Below, piece by piece: positions 52,191 to 60,607 of a DNA stretch of 64,000 nt. Made by a program: the position numbers and the translations under genes. Source of the stretch: Arthrobacter sp. CJ23 (GTDB lineage Bacteria > Actinomycetota > Actinomycetes > Actinomycetales > Micrococcaceae); NCBI RefSeq assembly GCF_024741795.1, contig NZ_CP102950.1:372001-436000 (forward strand), in the 5' to 3' direction. Under the pieces are notes generated by a model. That model worked only from the letters and a program-made list of their open reading frames with translations, had not been told where the DNA came from and made no database searches. The first letter of the stretch is position 1. Each line of letters starts with the position of its first letter.

Positions 52191-52643
52191 ATGGAAGACC
52201 AGAACACGCGCCAAGCAGATGCGCCCGGCAACAACGGGGCAGAGCAAGGCCCGGGACGCACCGTCATTTCGGACTCGGCCGTGGCCAAGGTTGCCGGGAT
52301 CGCGGCACGCTCCGTTCCAGGCGTGTACTCGTTGGGTTCAGCCCCGTCCCGTGCGCTTGGCGCGATCCGCGACGCCGTCGGGAGCTCGGACCATGCGGCC
52401 GGTGTCCGGGCCGAGGTCGGCGAGACCCAGGTGGCCGTGGATATCAACCTCGTGGCCCACTACGGCTATCCCCTGCACGACGTCGCCAACATGGTCCGTG
52501 CGGCCGTCTACCGGGCCGTCGAAGAACTCGTGGGCCTCGAGGTCATCGAGGTCAACATCGAAATCAATGACGTTTACGTGGCCCCGCCGGCCAAACCGGC
52601 AGGAGCCAAAGCCGCGCTATCGGAAAGGGAGCCACTCCAGTGA
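52191..52643 (+). CDS. Asp23/Gls24 family envelope-stress protein
   Basis: A 150-residue cytoplasmic protein of the Asp23 (alkaline shock)/Gls24 family. Its core runs ISDSAVAKVAGIAARSVPGVYSLG through AVDINLVAHYGYPLHDVANMVRAAVYRAVEELVGLEVIEVNIEINDVYV. Asp23-type proteins attach to the membrane through AmaP and respond to cell-envelope stress in Firmicutes. AGAAGGGGAG precedes the ATG. It heads a five-gene operon in which every junction overlaps by 4 nt. Confidence 0.94.
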   Translation: MEDQNTRQADAPGNNGAEQGPGRTVISDSAVAKVAGIAARSVPGVYSLGSAPSRALGAIRDAVGSSDHAAGVRAEVGETQVAVDINLVAHYGYPLHDVANMVRAAVYRAVEELVGLEVIEVNIEINDVYVAPPAKPAGAKAALSEREPLQ

Positions 52644-52831
52644 GCATGACCGTTGTGGGAATCGGGATCGGCGCCTTCCTGGCGTTCATGGCGTTCCAGT
52701 TCGGACTGTGGGGCTTCCTGATAGCGCTCCTGTTCATGGGCATCGGCGCCCTCCTGGGCCGTGCCGCCGAGGGCAAGCTTGACCTCCGCAGTGTCCTGGA
52801 CGCCATCACGGGCCGGCGCTCCTCGTCATGA
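52640..52831 (+). CDS. Small DUF2273 membrane protein
   Basis: A 63-residue protein with two hydrophobic segments (VGIGIGAFLAFMAFQFGLWGFLIALLFMGIGALLG) and a polar C-terminus (DLRSVLDAITGRRSSS). It corresponds to the short membrane protein normally found beside asp23 and amaP in Firmicutes. The GTG at 52640 overlaps the Asp23 gene stop and has GGAAAGGGAG about eight bases upstream. Confidence 0.8.
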   Translation: MSMTVVGIGIGAFLAFMAFQFGLWGFLIALLFMGIGALLGRAAEGKLDLRSVLDAITGRRSSS

Positions 52832-53208
52832 CCTCGGCCGAGGCTGTTGACACCGCCACCAGCCTGGCCGGCCACAACCGGATCAGCACCCAGGCCCTGA
52901 CCACCCTTGCGCAGGCCGCCGCTGCCGAGGCCCTGGGCGTGGCAGCGAGCGACATCCGGGCCGACTGGTCCGACGACGACGGCCTGCTGGCGCTGTCCAT
53001 CGTGGGACCCATCAGCGTCCCGTCGCTCAGCGAGGTCCTCCGCGATCCGCGCCGCGTTGCGGGCTTCGGCGGCAGCATCTGGGACCGCGCCGTAGCGGCC
53101 AAGAGCGTTGTCTTGGAACGCGTCACCCGCCTCAGCGGCTCGCAGTTGAGCCGCGTGGACATCAGGATCAGCGGGGCACACATCACGGAGGGGGGCCGCG
53201 TCCAGTGA
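52828..53208 (+). CDS. Second Asp23-like protein
   Basis: A 126-residue soluble protein with the same strand and helix pattern as Asp23: ISTQALTTLAQAAAAEALGV, LLALSIVGPISVP, and VTRLSGSQLSRVDIRISG. The central part RRVAGFGGSIWDRAVAAKS is unlike typical Asp23, so it is a diverged paralog. It overlaps both neighbours (ATGA and GTGA). Its partner may be the first Asp23 protein or the anchor encoded later. Confidence 0.72.
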   Translation: MTSAEAVDTATSLAGHNRISTQALTTLAQAAAAEALGVAASDIRADWSDDDGLLALSIVGPISVPSLSEVLRDPRRVAGFGGSIWDRAVAAKSVVLERVTRLSGSQLSRVDIRISGAHITEGGRVQ

Positions 53209-53873
53209 GCCACATCGAGCAGGCCGGCAGCGGCACCGAATACGACGCCGGAACTGTGAACGCCACGGGCACCGCACACGGCGGGCCCGACGCCCCCGGC
53301 AGCCCCCACATGCGCCGCATCCTGCACCGGGAGAGCTTTTCCGCGCGCGCCGGGGCGGCCGGACTCGCGGCCGGGCTCGTGATCGTCCTGTGCGTCTACG
53401 CGCTCCTGGAATCAGCCGTCCGGGTGGTGGGCCAGCCGCCGTGGCTGATCGATCCCGGTACCGCCGCGGAACGCCTCATCGCCCTGCCCCAGGGCATCTC
53501 GCCGCTGCTGCTGGGCGCCAGCGGCGGCGTCATTGCCATGGTCGGTCTTTTCTTCCTCCTCAATGCGGTTCTGCCGGGCCGGCGCGCCCGGCACCTTCTG
53601 CAGGACCCGCGCGTCGCCGTCGTGGTGGATGACGAGGTCATTGCCTCAGCATTGGCCCGCCGCGCGCGGACGGCCGCCGGCGTCTCGCAGGAGCAGGTCA
53701 TGGTGGTGGTTTCGAAGCGGCTGGTGGTGGTCAACGTCCGTCCCACCTCGGGCGTCCCCATAAGCGGGGACTCCATCAGCGCCGCGGTCCGGGAGGAACT
53801 GGAACAGATGTCGCCTTCGCCCATGCCGGAGGTCCGCGTCAATCTGGCCACCTCGGGGGTGATCGGCGCATGA
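53205..53873 (+). CDS. DUF6286-type membrane protein with Asp23-like tail
   Basis: A 222-residue protein with two membrane segments (AAGLAAGLVIVLCVYALLES and GGVIAMVGLFFLLNAVL) and a cytoplasmic C-terminal domain: VVVDDEVIASALARRARTAAGVSQEQVMVVVSKRLVVVNVRPTSG. That domain has the alternating strands of an Asp23-like module, so the protein probably anchors a stress complex. The start is a GTG overlapping the previous stop. Confidence 0.78.
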   Translation: MSHIEQAGSGTEYDAGTVNATGTAHGGPDAPGSPHMRRILHRESFSARAGAAGLAAGLVIVLCVYALLESAVRVVGQPPWLIDPGTAAERLIALPQGISPLLLGASGGVIAMVGLFFLLNAVLPGRRARHLLQDPRVAVVVDDEVIASALARRARTAAGVSQEQVMVVVSKRLVVVNVRPTSGVPISGDSISAAVREELEQMSPSPMPEVRVNLATSGVIGA

Positions 53874-54481
53874 ACGGAACCCCGCGCGTCATCAACCGCA
53901 TCCTGCTCTTCATTCTGGGCGTCAAGTTCCTGGCCATCGGCCTGCTGCTGGTGCTGCTGGCCACCGTGCCGGCCGTGGCCGACTGGTGGCATGGCTGGTC
54001 GGCCGGCGCCTGGGCCCGGGCCGAGGAAACCTTCAGGCAGACCCGGTTCCCCGGGCGCGAGGAAAGCTGGCTGTGGCTTGTGGCCGCGGCAGTCCTCGTG
54101 GCCCTCATCATCGCCATGGTGGCCTGGGTGTCACAGCAGGGCAAGGGTCGGGCAAACCAGCTGGTGTCCGGCGAGGACAACGGCGATGTGGACGGCGACG
54201 TCAGAATCGGCGGCGGAGTTGCCGAACAGGCGCTCAAGGCCGCCCTCGCGGAGCGTCCCGACCTCGCTTCGGCAACCGTCTCCACCTATGAGGTGGGCGG
54301 CCTGCCGGGCCTGCGCGTCCGGATCCAGCCGAGGCAGGGCGTGGCACCGCACGCGCTGGCCGAGGACGTGTCACGGCTGGTGGAAGCCCTGGACGCCGTG
54401 GTCGGCAAAAGGACCCCCGTCCTGGTGCACATCGCCGCCGGAGCCAGGGCCAGGTTCGCCCGGGCAGAGCGCGTCCGCTGA
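53870..54481 (+). CDS. amaP: AmaP-like membrane anchor
   Basis: A 203-residue protein with two membrane segments (LLFILGVKFLAIGLLLVLLATV and WLWLVAAAVLVALIIAMVAWV) and a C-terminal domain (VRIGGGVAEQALKAALAERPDLASATVSTYEV, LRVRIQPRQGVAPHALAEDVSRLVEALDAVVGKRTPVLVHI) like that of AmaP, which holds Asp23 at the membrane. It is the last gene of the five-gene operon. Confidence 0.82.
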   Translation: MNGTPRVINRILLFILGVKFLAIGLLLVLLATVPAVADWWHGWSAGAWARAEETFRQTRFPGREESWLWLVAAAVLVALIIAMVAWVSQQGKGRANQLVSGEDNGDVDGDVRIGGGVAEQALKAALAERPDLASATVSTYEVGGLPGLRVRIQPRQGVAPHALAEDVSRLVEALDAVVGKRTPVLVHIAAGARARFARAERVR

Positions 54482-54662
54482 ACTCCCGTGCCCTGACCGG
54501 CCCGTGTGTCCAATTGTTCCGGCCCCGCGTTTCGCCGTTGCGCTCACCAACGCATGGCCATAGTTTGAAGGCATAGGGGGACTGACTCCCTTTGCACAAG
54601 CGGTCTCCGGCCTGCACGGCTGCCGGGGACCCGACCGCCAGACGTATACAAAGGAGAGCACC

Positions 54663-55007
54663 ATGAGTGAAGAAGTAAACGGAAGCGCAGCTGCAGAGGG
54701 CGTCGAAGGCGCTGCCGAGAACGCCACGGATGTTGCGGCTGACGCCGTGGAGAACGGCAAGGACGCAGCAGCCGACGCCGTGGAGAACGCCAAGGAGTTC
54801 GCCGGCGAGGCCGTCGACAACGTTAAGGAGTTCGCCGGCGAGGCCGTGGAGAATGTGAAGGAATTCGCTGGCGAAGCCGCGGAAAACGTCAAGGAGTTCT
54901 TCTCCGGTGACGTCGCGGAGAACGCCAAGGAACTGGCCGGAGACGTCGCGGAAAACGTCAAGGGCCTCGGCTCCAAGATCGCCGGTTTCTTCAAGGGCGA
55001 GAAGTAG
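54663..55007 (+). CDS. LEA-like 11-residue repeat protein
   Basis: A 114-residue, highly charged Ala/Glu/Lys-rich protein of imperfect 11-residue repeats: EFAGEAVDNVK, EFAGEAVENVK, EFAGEAAENVK, a 12-residue EFFSGDVAENAK, then ELAGDVAENVK. Such repeats form amphipathic helices and occur in late-embryogenesis-abundant and apolipophorin-like proteins, which protect membranes or proteins in drought and freezing. AAAGGAG precedes the ATG. It has its own promoter region, 180 bases after amaP. Confidence 0.82.
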   Translation: MSEEVNGSAAAEGVEGAAENATDVAADAVENGKDAAADAVENAKEFAGEAVDNVKEFAGEAVENVKEFAGEAAENVKEFFSGDVAENAKELAGDVAENVKGLGSKIAGFFKGEK

Positions 55008-55025
55008 CACCCAGCTTTCAACGGG

Positions 55026-55077
55026 ATGGCAGGTCCCGGCCGCTGCGCCCAGGCGCGGCGCCGGAACCTGCCATTTT
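55026..55077. terminator. Bidirectional terminator
   Basis: ATGGCAGGTCCCGGC (55026-55040) pairs with GCCGGAACCTGCCAT (55060-55074), with one mismatch, followed by TTTT. It separates the convergent LEA-like and alpha-glucosidase genes. Confidence 0.78.
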
Positions 55078-55081
55078 CGCG

Positions 55082-56842
55082 TTAAGCGGTGCCCGTCTCC
55101 GCCACCAGCCACACGGCGCGGTTGGGCTTGACGCGGCCGTGGCTGACGGCGGCGGCCTGGCTGCGCAGGAGCACGCGGTAGCCCTTGGGCAGCTCCACCG
55201 GGGCCTCGGACATGTTGGCGATCACCAGCACGCCGCTGTTCTCGAAGGCGAGAATGCCGGCCTTCGGCTTGTGGATCCGCGGCCACCGAAGTGTTCCGGT
55301 CCCCAGGGACCGAGCACGGCGCTCGGCGAGGAGCGCCCGGTACAGTTCCAACGTTGAGTGCTCGACGCCGGACTGCTGGTCCGCGGCGTAACGACCGTAC
55401 TTGCTGGGCTGCGGCAGCCACGGCGCGGCGGGTGCGCCGCTGGCGGGTGCGCCGCCGTCGGGACCGCCGTCGTCGGGAATGGTGCTGAAGCCGAAGTTCG
55501 GCAAGTCCTTGGCCCACGGAAGGGGAATGCGGCAGCCGTCGCGGCCCGTCTCCTGGCCCTTGGTGCGGATGAACGAGGGGTCCTGCCGGAAGCGGGCGGC
55601 CAGGGTTGTGTGCTCGGGCAGGCCCAGTTCCTCGCCCTGGTAGATGTAGGCGGACCCTGGCAAGGCCATGGTGATCATGGTGGCCGCGCGGGCGCGGGCC
55701 AGGCCCAGGGCCTCGTTGGGCTGCTCGTCCTTGCTGGAGATGCCGTGCGGGTACGTGGTGGGATCGCTGAGCCCGAAGCGGGACGGGTGCCGGACGGAGT
55801 CGTGGTTGGAAAGCACCCAGGTGCAGGGGCGGTCCACCTCGGCCACGGCCTGGAGCGAGCTCTTGATGCTGCCGCCGAGCTTTTCCGCGTCCCAGCCGGA
55901 GCACATGTACCCGAAGTTGAAGGCCTGCTGCATTTCATCGTGGCGGATGTACCGTGCCAGACGGGATGCCGGTTCAACCCAGGCCTCTGCCACCAGGACG
56001 CGGTCGCCCTCGTATGTGGCCAGCAACTTGTTCCAGCTGCGGTAGATCTCGTGCACGCCGTCCTGGTCGAAGTACGGGGGAGGGGGCGGAACCTTGTCCT
56101 TGCCGCGCTTCTTCTTGGACCCCTCCACCATGGCCACCTGGGCCGACCAGTCCGGGAGCCCGGCCGCCTTGATCATTCCGTGCGCCACGTCCACGCGGAA
56201 ACCGTCCACGCCGCGGTCCAGCCAGAAGCGGAGGACGTCCTCGAACTCGGTGCGGACCGCCGGGTTCTCCCAGTTGAGGTCCGGCTGGGCAGCAGCGAAG
56301 AGGTGCAGGTACCACTCGCCGGGCGTGCCGTCGGCCTCGGTGACACGGGTCCATGCGGGGCCTCCGAAGATCGAGTTCCAGTCGTTCGGTGGCACGGTTC
56401 CGTCGCCGGACCCAGGGACTGCGTCCTTGCCGGGCCGGAACATGTAGCGTTCCCGTGCCGCGGATCCCGGGGCTGCGGCGAGGGCCTCCTGGAACCATGC
56501 ATGCTGGTCCGAGGTGTGGTTGGGCACCAGGTCGACGATGACTTTCAGGCCAAGCCCGTGCGCCCGGTCCCGGAGCACATCGAAGTCGGCCAGGGTGCCG
56601 AACAGCTCATCCACCTGCCGGTAATCGGAGACGTCGTAGCCGGCATCCGCCTGCGGCGAACTGTAGAACGGGGAGAGCCAGACGGCGTCGACCCCCAGCT
56701 CCTTCAGGTGCCCCAGGCGTGAGGTGATGCCGGGCAGATCGCCCATGCCGTCGCCGTTTCCATCGGCGAAGGAGCGCGGATACACCTGGTAGATGACGGC
56801 GTCGTGCCACCAGGGGAGCGGGGACTTTGTGGCTTCAGGCAT
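55082..56842 (-). CDS. Alpha-glucosidase (GH13)
   Basis: A 586-residue glycoside hydrolase family 13 enzyme without a signal peptide, hence cytoplasmic. The (beta/alpha)8 motifs are VIYQVYPRSFADGNGDGMGDLPGI, VDLVPNHTSDQH, the nucleophile DGFRVDVAHG, VLVAEAWVEP with the acid Glu, and LSNHDSVRHPSRFG. These fit alpha-1,4/1,6-glucosidases rather than trehalose synthase. It diverges from a sugar ABC importer and probably hydrolyses the sugar it brings in. Confidence 0.92.
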   Translation of the reverse strand: MPEATKSPLPWWHDAVIYQVYPRSFADGNGDGMGDLPGITSRLGHLKELGVDAVWLSPFYSSPQADAGYDVSDYRQVDELFGTLADFDVLRDRAHGLGLKVIVDLVPNHTSDQHAWFQEALAAAPGSAARERYMFRPGKDAVPGSGDGTVPPNDWNSIFGGPAWTRVTEADGTPGEWYLHLFAAAQPDLNWENPAVRTEFEDVLRFWLDRGVDGFRVDVAHGMIKAAGLPDWSAQVAMVEGSKKKRGKDKVPPPPPYFDQDGVHEIYRSWNKLLATYEGDRVLVAEAWVEPASRLARYIRHDEMQQAFNFGYMCSGWDAEKLGGSIKSSLQAVAEVDRPCTWVLSNHDSVRHPSRFGLSDPTTYPHGISSKDEQPNEALGLARARAATMITMALPGSAYIYQGEELGLPEHTTLAARFRQDPSFIRTKGQETGRDGCRIPLPWAKDLPNFGFSTIPDDGGPDGGAPASGAPAAPWLPQPSKYGRYAADQQSGVEHSTLELYRALLAERRARSLGTGTLRWPRIHKPKAGILAFENSGVLVIANMSEAPVELPKGYRVLLRSQAAAVSHGRVKPNRAVWLVAETGTA

Positions 56843-56910
56843 GGGCTTCCTTTCGGCGGCAACGGCTTTGCCACCAGCCTAGTAGGGCGGGCCGGCAACA
56901 GCCCGCGACT

Positions 56911-56933
56911 GCTCCGTGGACGGTCCACGGAGC
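56911..56933. promoter_or_regulatory. 23-bp perfect palindrome in the GH13/ABC intergenic region
   Basis: Two eleven-base arms, GCTCCGTGGAC (56911-56921) and GTCCACGGAGC (56923-56933), flank a single G. It lies 69 bases ahead of the alpha-glucosidase start and far enough from the ABC genes to serve the glucosidase promoter. It differs from a LacI site. Confidence 0.55.
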
Positions 56934-57015
56934 GGCCAGAGCGAGGCCGCAGCTTTGTTTCCGCACCGTTACGGGGCTGTTGGAGGACTGTTACGAAACC
57001 GTGTTCTTTGGTTTG

Positions 57016-57029
57016 TGTAAACGCTTGCA
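57016..57029. promoter_or_regulatory. cre/LacI-type operator upstream of the sugar ABC importer
   Basis: TGTAAACGCTTGCA has the central CG and 13 of 14 positions of the catabolite-responsive element pattern TGWAANCGNTNWCA. It lies 87 bases before the substrate-binding protein start; the LacI regulator at 60608 is its probable user. Confidence 0.7.
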
Positions 57030-57116
57030 TTCTTGTGTGGAACTTTACTAGTGTGAGCCTCACCACAACAACCGCACTGCGGCAAATTCTGGTTCACTCA
57101 CCGAGGAGTTCCCAGC

Positions 57117-58457
57117 ATGAAAACCCACAACTACCTGTCACCGCTCGCCGTCGTCGGGGCCCTGGCCCTCACGCTGACGGCCTGCGGCTCCACCGGCGGC
57201 GGTGGCACCTCCACCACCTCCGACGACTGTTCGGCGTACAGCAGCTACGGCAAGCACGACGGTAAGACGGTGTCGGTCTACTCGACCATCGTCGACACTG
57301 AGGCCACCAACCTCGAAGAATCCTGGGCGCAGTTCGAGAAGTGCACCGGCATCACCATCAAGTACGAGGGCAGCAAGGAATTCGAGACGCAGATCGGCGT
57401 GCGCTCCAAGGCCGGCAACGCCCCGGACGTCGCCATCTTCCCGCAGCCCGGACTCCTTGCGGATCAAGCGAAGACGGGCAACCTGAAGCCCGCGCCGAAG
57501 GCCGTTTCCGATCTGGTGGACAAGAACTGGTCCGCGGACTGGAAGAAGTACGGGACCGTGAACGGGACGTTCTACGCGTCCCCCATGCTCGCCAACGTCA
57601 AGGGATACATCTGGTACGTGCCCAAGACCTTCAAGGACAAGGGCTGGCAAGTTCCCAAGACCTGGGACGAGATGATGACGCTCACCAAGAAGATCGCCGA
57701 CGACAAGGCCATGAAGCCTTGGTGCGCAGGCTTTGAATCCGGCGAGGCCACGGGCTGGCCGGGCACCGACTGGATCGAAGACGTCGTCCTCCGCGCTGAA
57801 GGGCCGGAGGTCTACGACCAATGGGTTACCCACGGGATCCCGTTCAATGACCCCAAGATCGTCAACGCCTTCAACACCACAGGCAAGGTCCTCCTGGACC
57901 CGAACTATGTCAACGGCGGTTTCGGTGACGTCCGCTCCATCCTGAGCACGGGCTTCGCCCAGGCAGGCCAGCCGGTTCTGGACGGACAGTGCGCCATGCA
58001 CCACCAAGCCACCTTCCAGGCAGCCAACTGGCCGGCGGGTACCAAGGTGGCCCCTGACGGAGACGTGTGGGCTTTCATGGCTCCCCCCGTTGACGCCAGC
58101 AAGGGTGTTGCCATCACCGGTGGCGGCGAGATGATCGGCGCCTACAAGGACACCCCCGAGGTCCAGGCCTACCTGACCTTCATGGCCAGCGCGGACTTCG
58201 CCAACAACCGGGTCAAGCTCGGTGGTGCCATCAGCGCCAACAAGGGCCTGGACGCCAACAACGCTGGCTCGGAACTGGACAAACTCTCCATCCAGCTCCT
58301 GCAGGATCCCAAGACCGTCTTCCGCTTTGACGGTTCGGACCTGATGCCGGGCGCCGTGGGTTCCAACTCCTTCTGGAAGGGCATCGTCTCCTGGGTCAAC
58401 GGCACGCCTGCCCAGCAGGTCGCCGACAGCATTGAAGCCAGCTGGCCCAAGAGCTGA
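57117..58457 (+). CDS. Sugar ABC transporter substrate-binding protein
   Basis: A 446-residue family 1 extracellular solute-binding lipoprotein. The lipobox LTAC places Cys23 as the acylation site. It has the ABC-binding fold (GKTVSVYSTIVDTEATNLEESWAQFEKCTGITIKYEGSKEF, PDVAIFPQPG, WPAGTKVAPDGDVW), close to alpha-glucoside-binding proteins of the AglE type. A strong stem-loop separates it from the permease genes, so it is expected to be made in excess over the membrane components. Confidence 0.93.
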   Translation: MKTHNYLSPLAVVGALALTLTACGSTGGGGTSTTSDDCSAYSSYGKHDGKTVSVYSTIVDTEATNLEESWAQFEKCTGITIKYEGSKEFETQIGVRSKAGNAPDVAIFPQPGLLADQAKTGNLKPAPKAVSDLVDKNWSADWKKYGTVNGTFYASPMLANVKGYIWYVPKTFKDKGWQVPKTWDEMMTLTKKIADDKAMKPWCAGFESGEATGWPGTDWIEDVVLRAEGPEVYDQWVTHGIPFNDPKIVNAFNTTGKVLLDPNYVNGGFGDVRSILSTGFAQAGQPVLDGQCAMHHQATFQAANWPAGTKVAPDGDVWAFMAPPVDASKGVAITGGGEMIGAYKDTPEVQAYLTFMASADFANNRVKLGGAISANKGLDANNAGSELDKLSIQLLQDPKTVFRFDGSDLMPGAVGSNSFWKGIVSWVNGTPAQQVADSIEASWPKS

Positions 58458-58462
58458 CGCCC

Positions 58463-58512
58463 AAGGCGCTGCTTTCCCGGCTGGATTCTCTGCCCGGGAA
58501 GGCAGCGCCTTT
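58463..58512 (+). terminator. Intercistronic stem-loop after the binding-protein gene
   Basis: AAGGCGCTGC (58463-58472) with GCAGCGCCTT (58502-58511), extended by TTCCCGG/CCGGGAA, gives a stem of about seventeen pairs around a 13-base loop, followed by TT. It would act as a partial terminator or RNA stabiliser, raising the binding protein relative to the permeases. Confidence 0.8.
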
Positions 58513-58553
58513 CCTTGAACTATGCACCCACGCACCCCCTTGGAGGTTGGGCT

Positions 58554-59519
58554 ATGGATTTTATCGGAGGGAAACTCCTTCAAGTAGTGATCGCCGTCGC
58601 GGCGTTCGCTGCCGTTATCGGCATCATCATGCTGCTCGTGGACAGAGCGCCAAAGTCGATCAAAGACAAAGTGACCGTTGCAGGATTCCTGGCTCCGGCA
58701 GCCATCCTGATGCTGGTGGGGCTCGTCTACCCGGCCGTGCAGACGTCAATCTTTGCGTTCACGGACGCAAAGGGCCAGGGCAATGGGGTAGACAACTTCG
58801 TCTGGATGTTCACGCAGCCTGCGGCACTGGTCACCCTGCGGAACACCGTGATCTGGACGGTGCTGGTCCCGCTGCTCTCAACAAGCATTGGCCTGGCCTA
58901 CGCCGTGTTCATCGACAAGGCACGTGGCGAGCGGGCACTCAAGGCGCTGGTCTTCATGCCCATGGCCATCTCCTTCGTGGGTGCCGGCATCATCTGGAAG
59001 CTGGTCTACGACTACCGTGGTCCCGGCATCGAACAGACCGGCGTGCTCAACTTCCTGCGGGTCGCGCTGGGCCTGGATCCCAAACAATTCCTGCTCGATG
59101 CCCCTGAAAACACGGTCTTCCTGATCATCGTCATGGTCTGGATCCAGACCGGTTTCGCCATGGTCATCCTGTCCGCAGCCATCAAGGGCGTCCCGGTCGA
59201 ACTTGTCGAGGCGGCCCGCCTGGACGGGGCCAATCCCTGGCAGCAGTTCCGCAACGTCACCATTCCGGGAATCCGAGGATCCCTGGTGGTGGTGCTGACC
59301 ACCATCACCATCGCCACGCTGAAGGTCTTTGACATCGTCCGGACCATGACAGCAGGAAACTACGACACGTCCGTGATCGCCAACGAGATGTACACGCAGG
59401 CTTTCCGGGCCGGTGAACCGGGCCGCGGTGCAGCCCTCGCCCTGGTGCTGTTCCTGCTGGTCCTGCCCATCGTGGTGTACAACGCACGAGTCCTTCGCAA
59501 GCAAAGGGAGATCCGATGA
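58554..59519 (+). CDS. Sugar ABC transporter permease 1
   Basis: A 321-residue membrane protein with six to eight helices; the cytoplasmic EAA loop VELVEAARLDGANPWQQFRNVTIPG, contacting the ATPase, is near residue 220. The start at 58554 has GGAGG upstream and gives the expected N-terminus; the upstream in-frame ATG is unlikely. Its stop overlaps permease 2 (ATGA). Confidence 0.92.
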   Translation: MDFIGGKLLQVVIAVAAFAAVIGIIMLLVDRAPKSIKDKVTVAGFLAPAAILMLVGLVYPAVQTSIFAFTDAKGQGNGVDNFVWMFTQPAALVTLRNTVIWTVLVPLLSTSIGLAYAVFIDKARGERALKALVFMPMAISFVGAGIIWKLVYDYRGPGIEQTGVLNFLRVALGLDPKQFLLDAPENTVFLIIVMVWIQTGFAMVILSAAIKGVPVELVEAARLDGANPWQQFRNVTIPGIRGSLVVVLTTITIATLKVFDIVRTMTAGNYDTSVIANEMYTQAFRAGEPGRGAALALVLFLLVLPIVVYNARVLRKQREIR

Positions 59520-60487
59520 CCGCCACGCCAGCACCGAAAGAGGCTGCCAAGGCCGCCGGCACCGCCCGCCGCGCCAGGACCTCCGACCCCGCCGAGGACG
59601 CCCAGCCGATCATGCGGCGGGTCAAGACCAAGCTCACCTCAAAGTGGGCAACGTCGGCCGCCATCCTGATCGCCGTCGTCTGGTCTGTCCCCACGTTCGG
59701 CCTCTTCGTGTCCTCCTTCCGGCCGGCCGCCAAGCAGATCGGCCCGCGTTCGGACGGCTGGTGGAATGCGTTCACGGACTGGGACTTCACCTTCAAGAAC
59801 TATGTGGATGTGACGGTCAGCGCCGGGTCCCAGTCGCCCAACTTGTCGCAGTACTTCGTCAACTCCATCGCCATCGTCATTCCGGTCACCATTTTTGTAC
59901 TGGTGCTGGCCTCGATGGCCGCCTACATCTTCGCGTGGGGCAAGTTCAGGGGCCGTGACGGGCTGTTCATTTTCGTCTTCGCCCTGCAGATCATTCCGCT
60001 CCAGATGTCGCTGATCCCGCTGCTCCAGCTTTTCACCCAGGTGCTGCACCTGCCGCCGGGATCCTATGCCCAGCTGTGGATCGCCCACACCATGTTCGGC
60101 CTGCCGCTTGGCATCTTCCTGCTGCACAACTTCATCTCCGAGATCCCGGGAGAAGTGATCGAGGCAGCCAGGGTTGACGGTGCCGGGCACAGCACGATCT
60201 TCTGGCGCATCATCCTGCCGTTGTCCGTGCCGGCTCTCGCGTCGCTGGCGATCTTCCAGTTCCTGTGGGTCTGGAACGACCTGCTGGTTGCACTGGTCTT
60301 CTCCGGCGGCACGGCCGACGTCGCCCCGATCACCCAGCGACTGGCGGAGATCTCGGGAACACGAGGCAGCAGGGACTACCTGAACCCTGCCGCGGCGTTC
60401 GTCTCGATCATCATTCCGCTGCTGGTGTTCTTCGGGCTGCAGCGCTACTTCGTCCGTGGCCTGCTGTCCGGCGGCCTCAAAGGCTGA
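59516..60487 (+). CDS. Sugar ABC transporter permease 2
   Basis: A 323-residue membrane protein with a long polar N-terminal tail and six helices. The EAA loop is EIPGEVIEAARVDGAGHSTIFWRIILPLSVPALA, near residue 220. It pairs with permease 1. No ATP-binding protein gene follows, so the importer must borrow a shared ATPase, as MsiK does in Streptomyces. Confidence 0.92.
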   Translation: MTATPAPKEAAKAAGTARRARTSDPAEDAQPIMRRVKTKLTSKWATSAAILIAVVWSVPTFGLFVSSFRPAAKQIGPRSDGWWNAFTDWDFTFKNYVDVTVSAGSQSPNLSQYFVNSIAIVIPVTIFVLVLASMAAYIFAWGKFRGRDGLFIFVFALQIIPLQMSLIPLLQLFTQVLHLPPGSYAQLWIAHTMFGLPLGIFLLHNFISEIPGEVIEAARVDGAGHSTIFWRIILPLSVPALASLAIFQFLWVWNDLLVALVFSGGTADVAPITQRLAEISGTRGSRDYLNPAAAFVSIIIPLLVFFGLQRYFVRGLLSGGLKG

Positions 60488-60499
60488 GCGGCTCCGGTT

Positions 60500-60530
60500 G
60501 CCGGCTGCGTGGACACACTGCGCAGCCGGC
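60500..60530 (+). terminator. Hairpin after permease 2
   Basis: GCCGGCTGCG (60500-60509) and CGCAGCCGGC (60521-60530) form a perfect ten-pair stem in the gap before the LacI gene. No T-run follows, so it may limit rather than stop transcription into the regulator. Confidence 0.55.
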
Positions 60531-60607
60531 CGCCGCGCGGAATAAACTGGCTTGTCGCCGCTGGGGAAGCAAGGCGGCGCATATCTGCATGCAGCCGACG
60601 AGAGGTC

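Noticed and set aside
53412..53594. Short reverse frame in the Asp23 locus as an extra gene
   Set aside because: It lies wholly inside the DUF6286-type gene, antisense, with no start signals.
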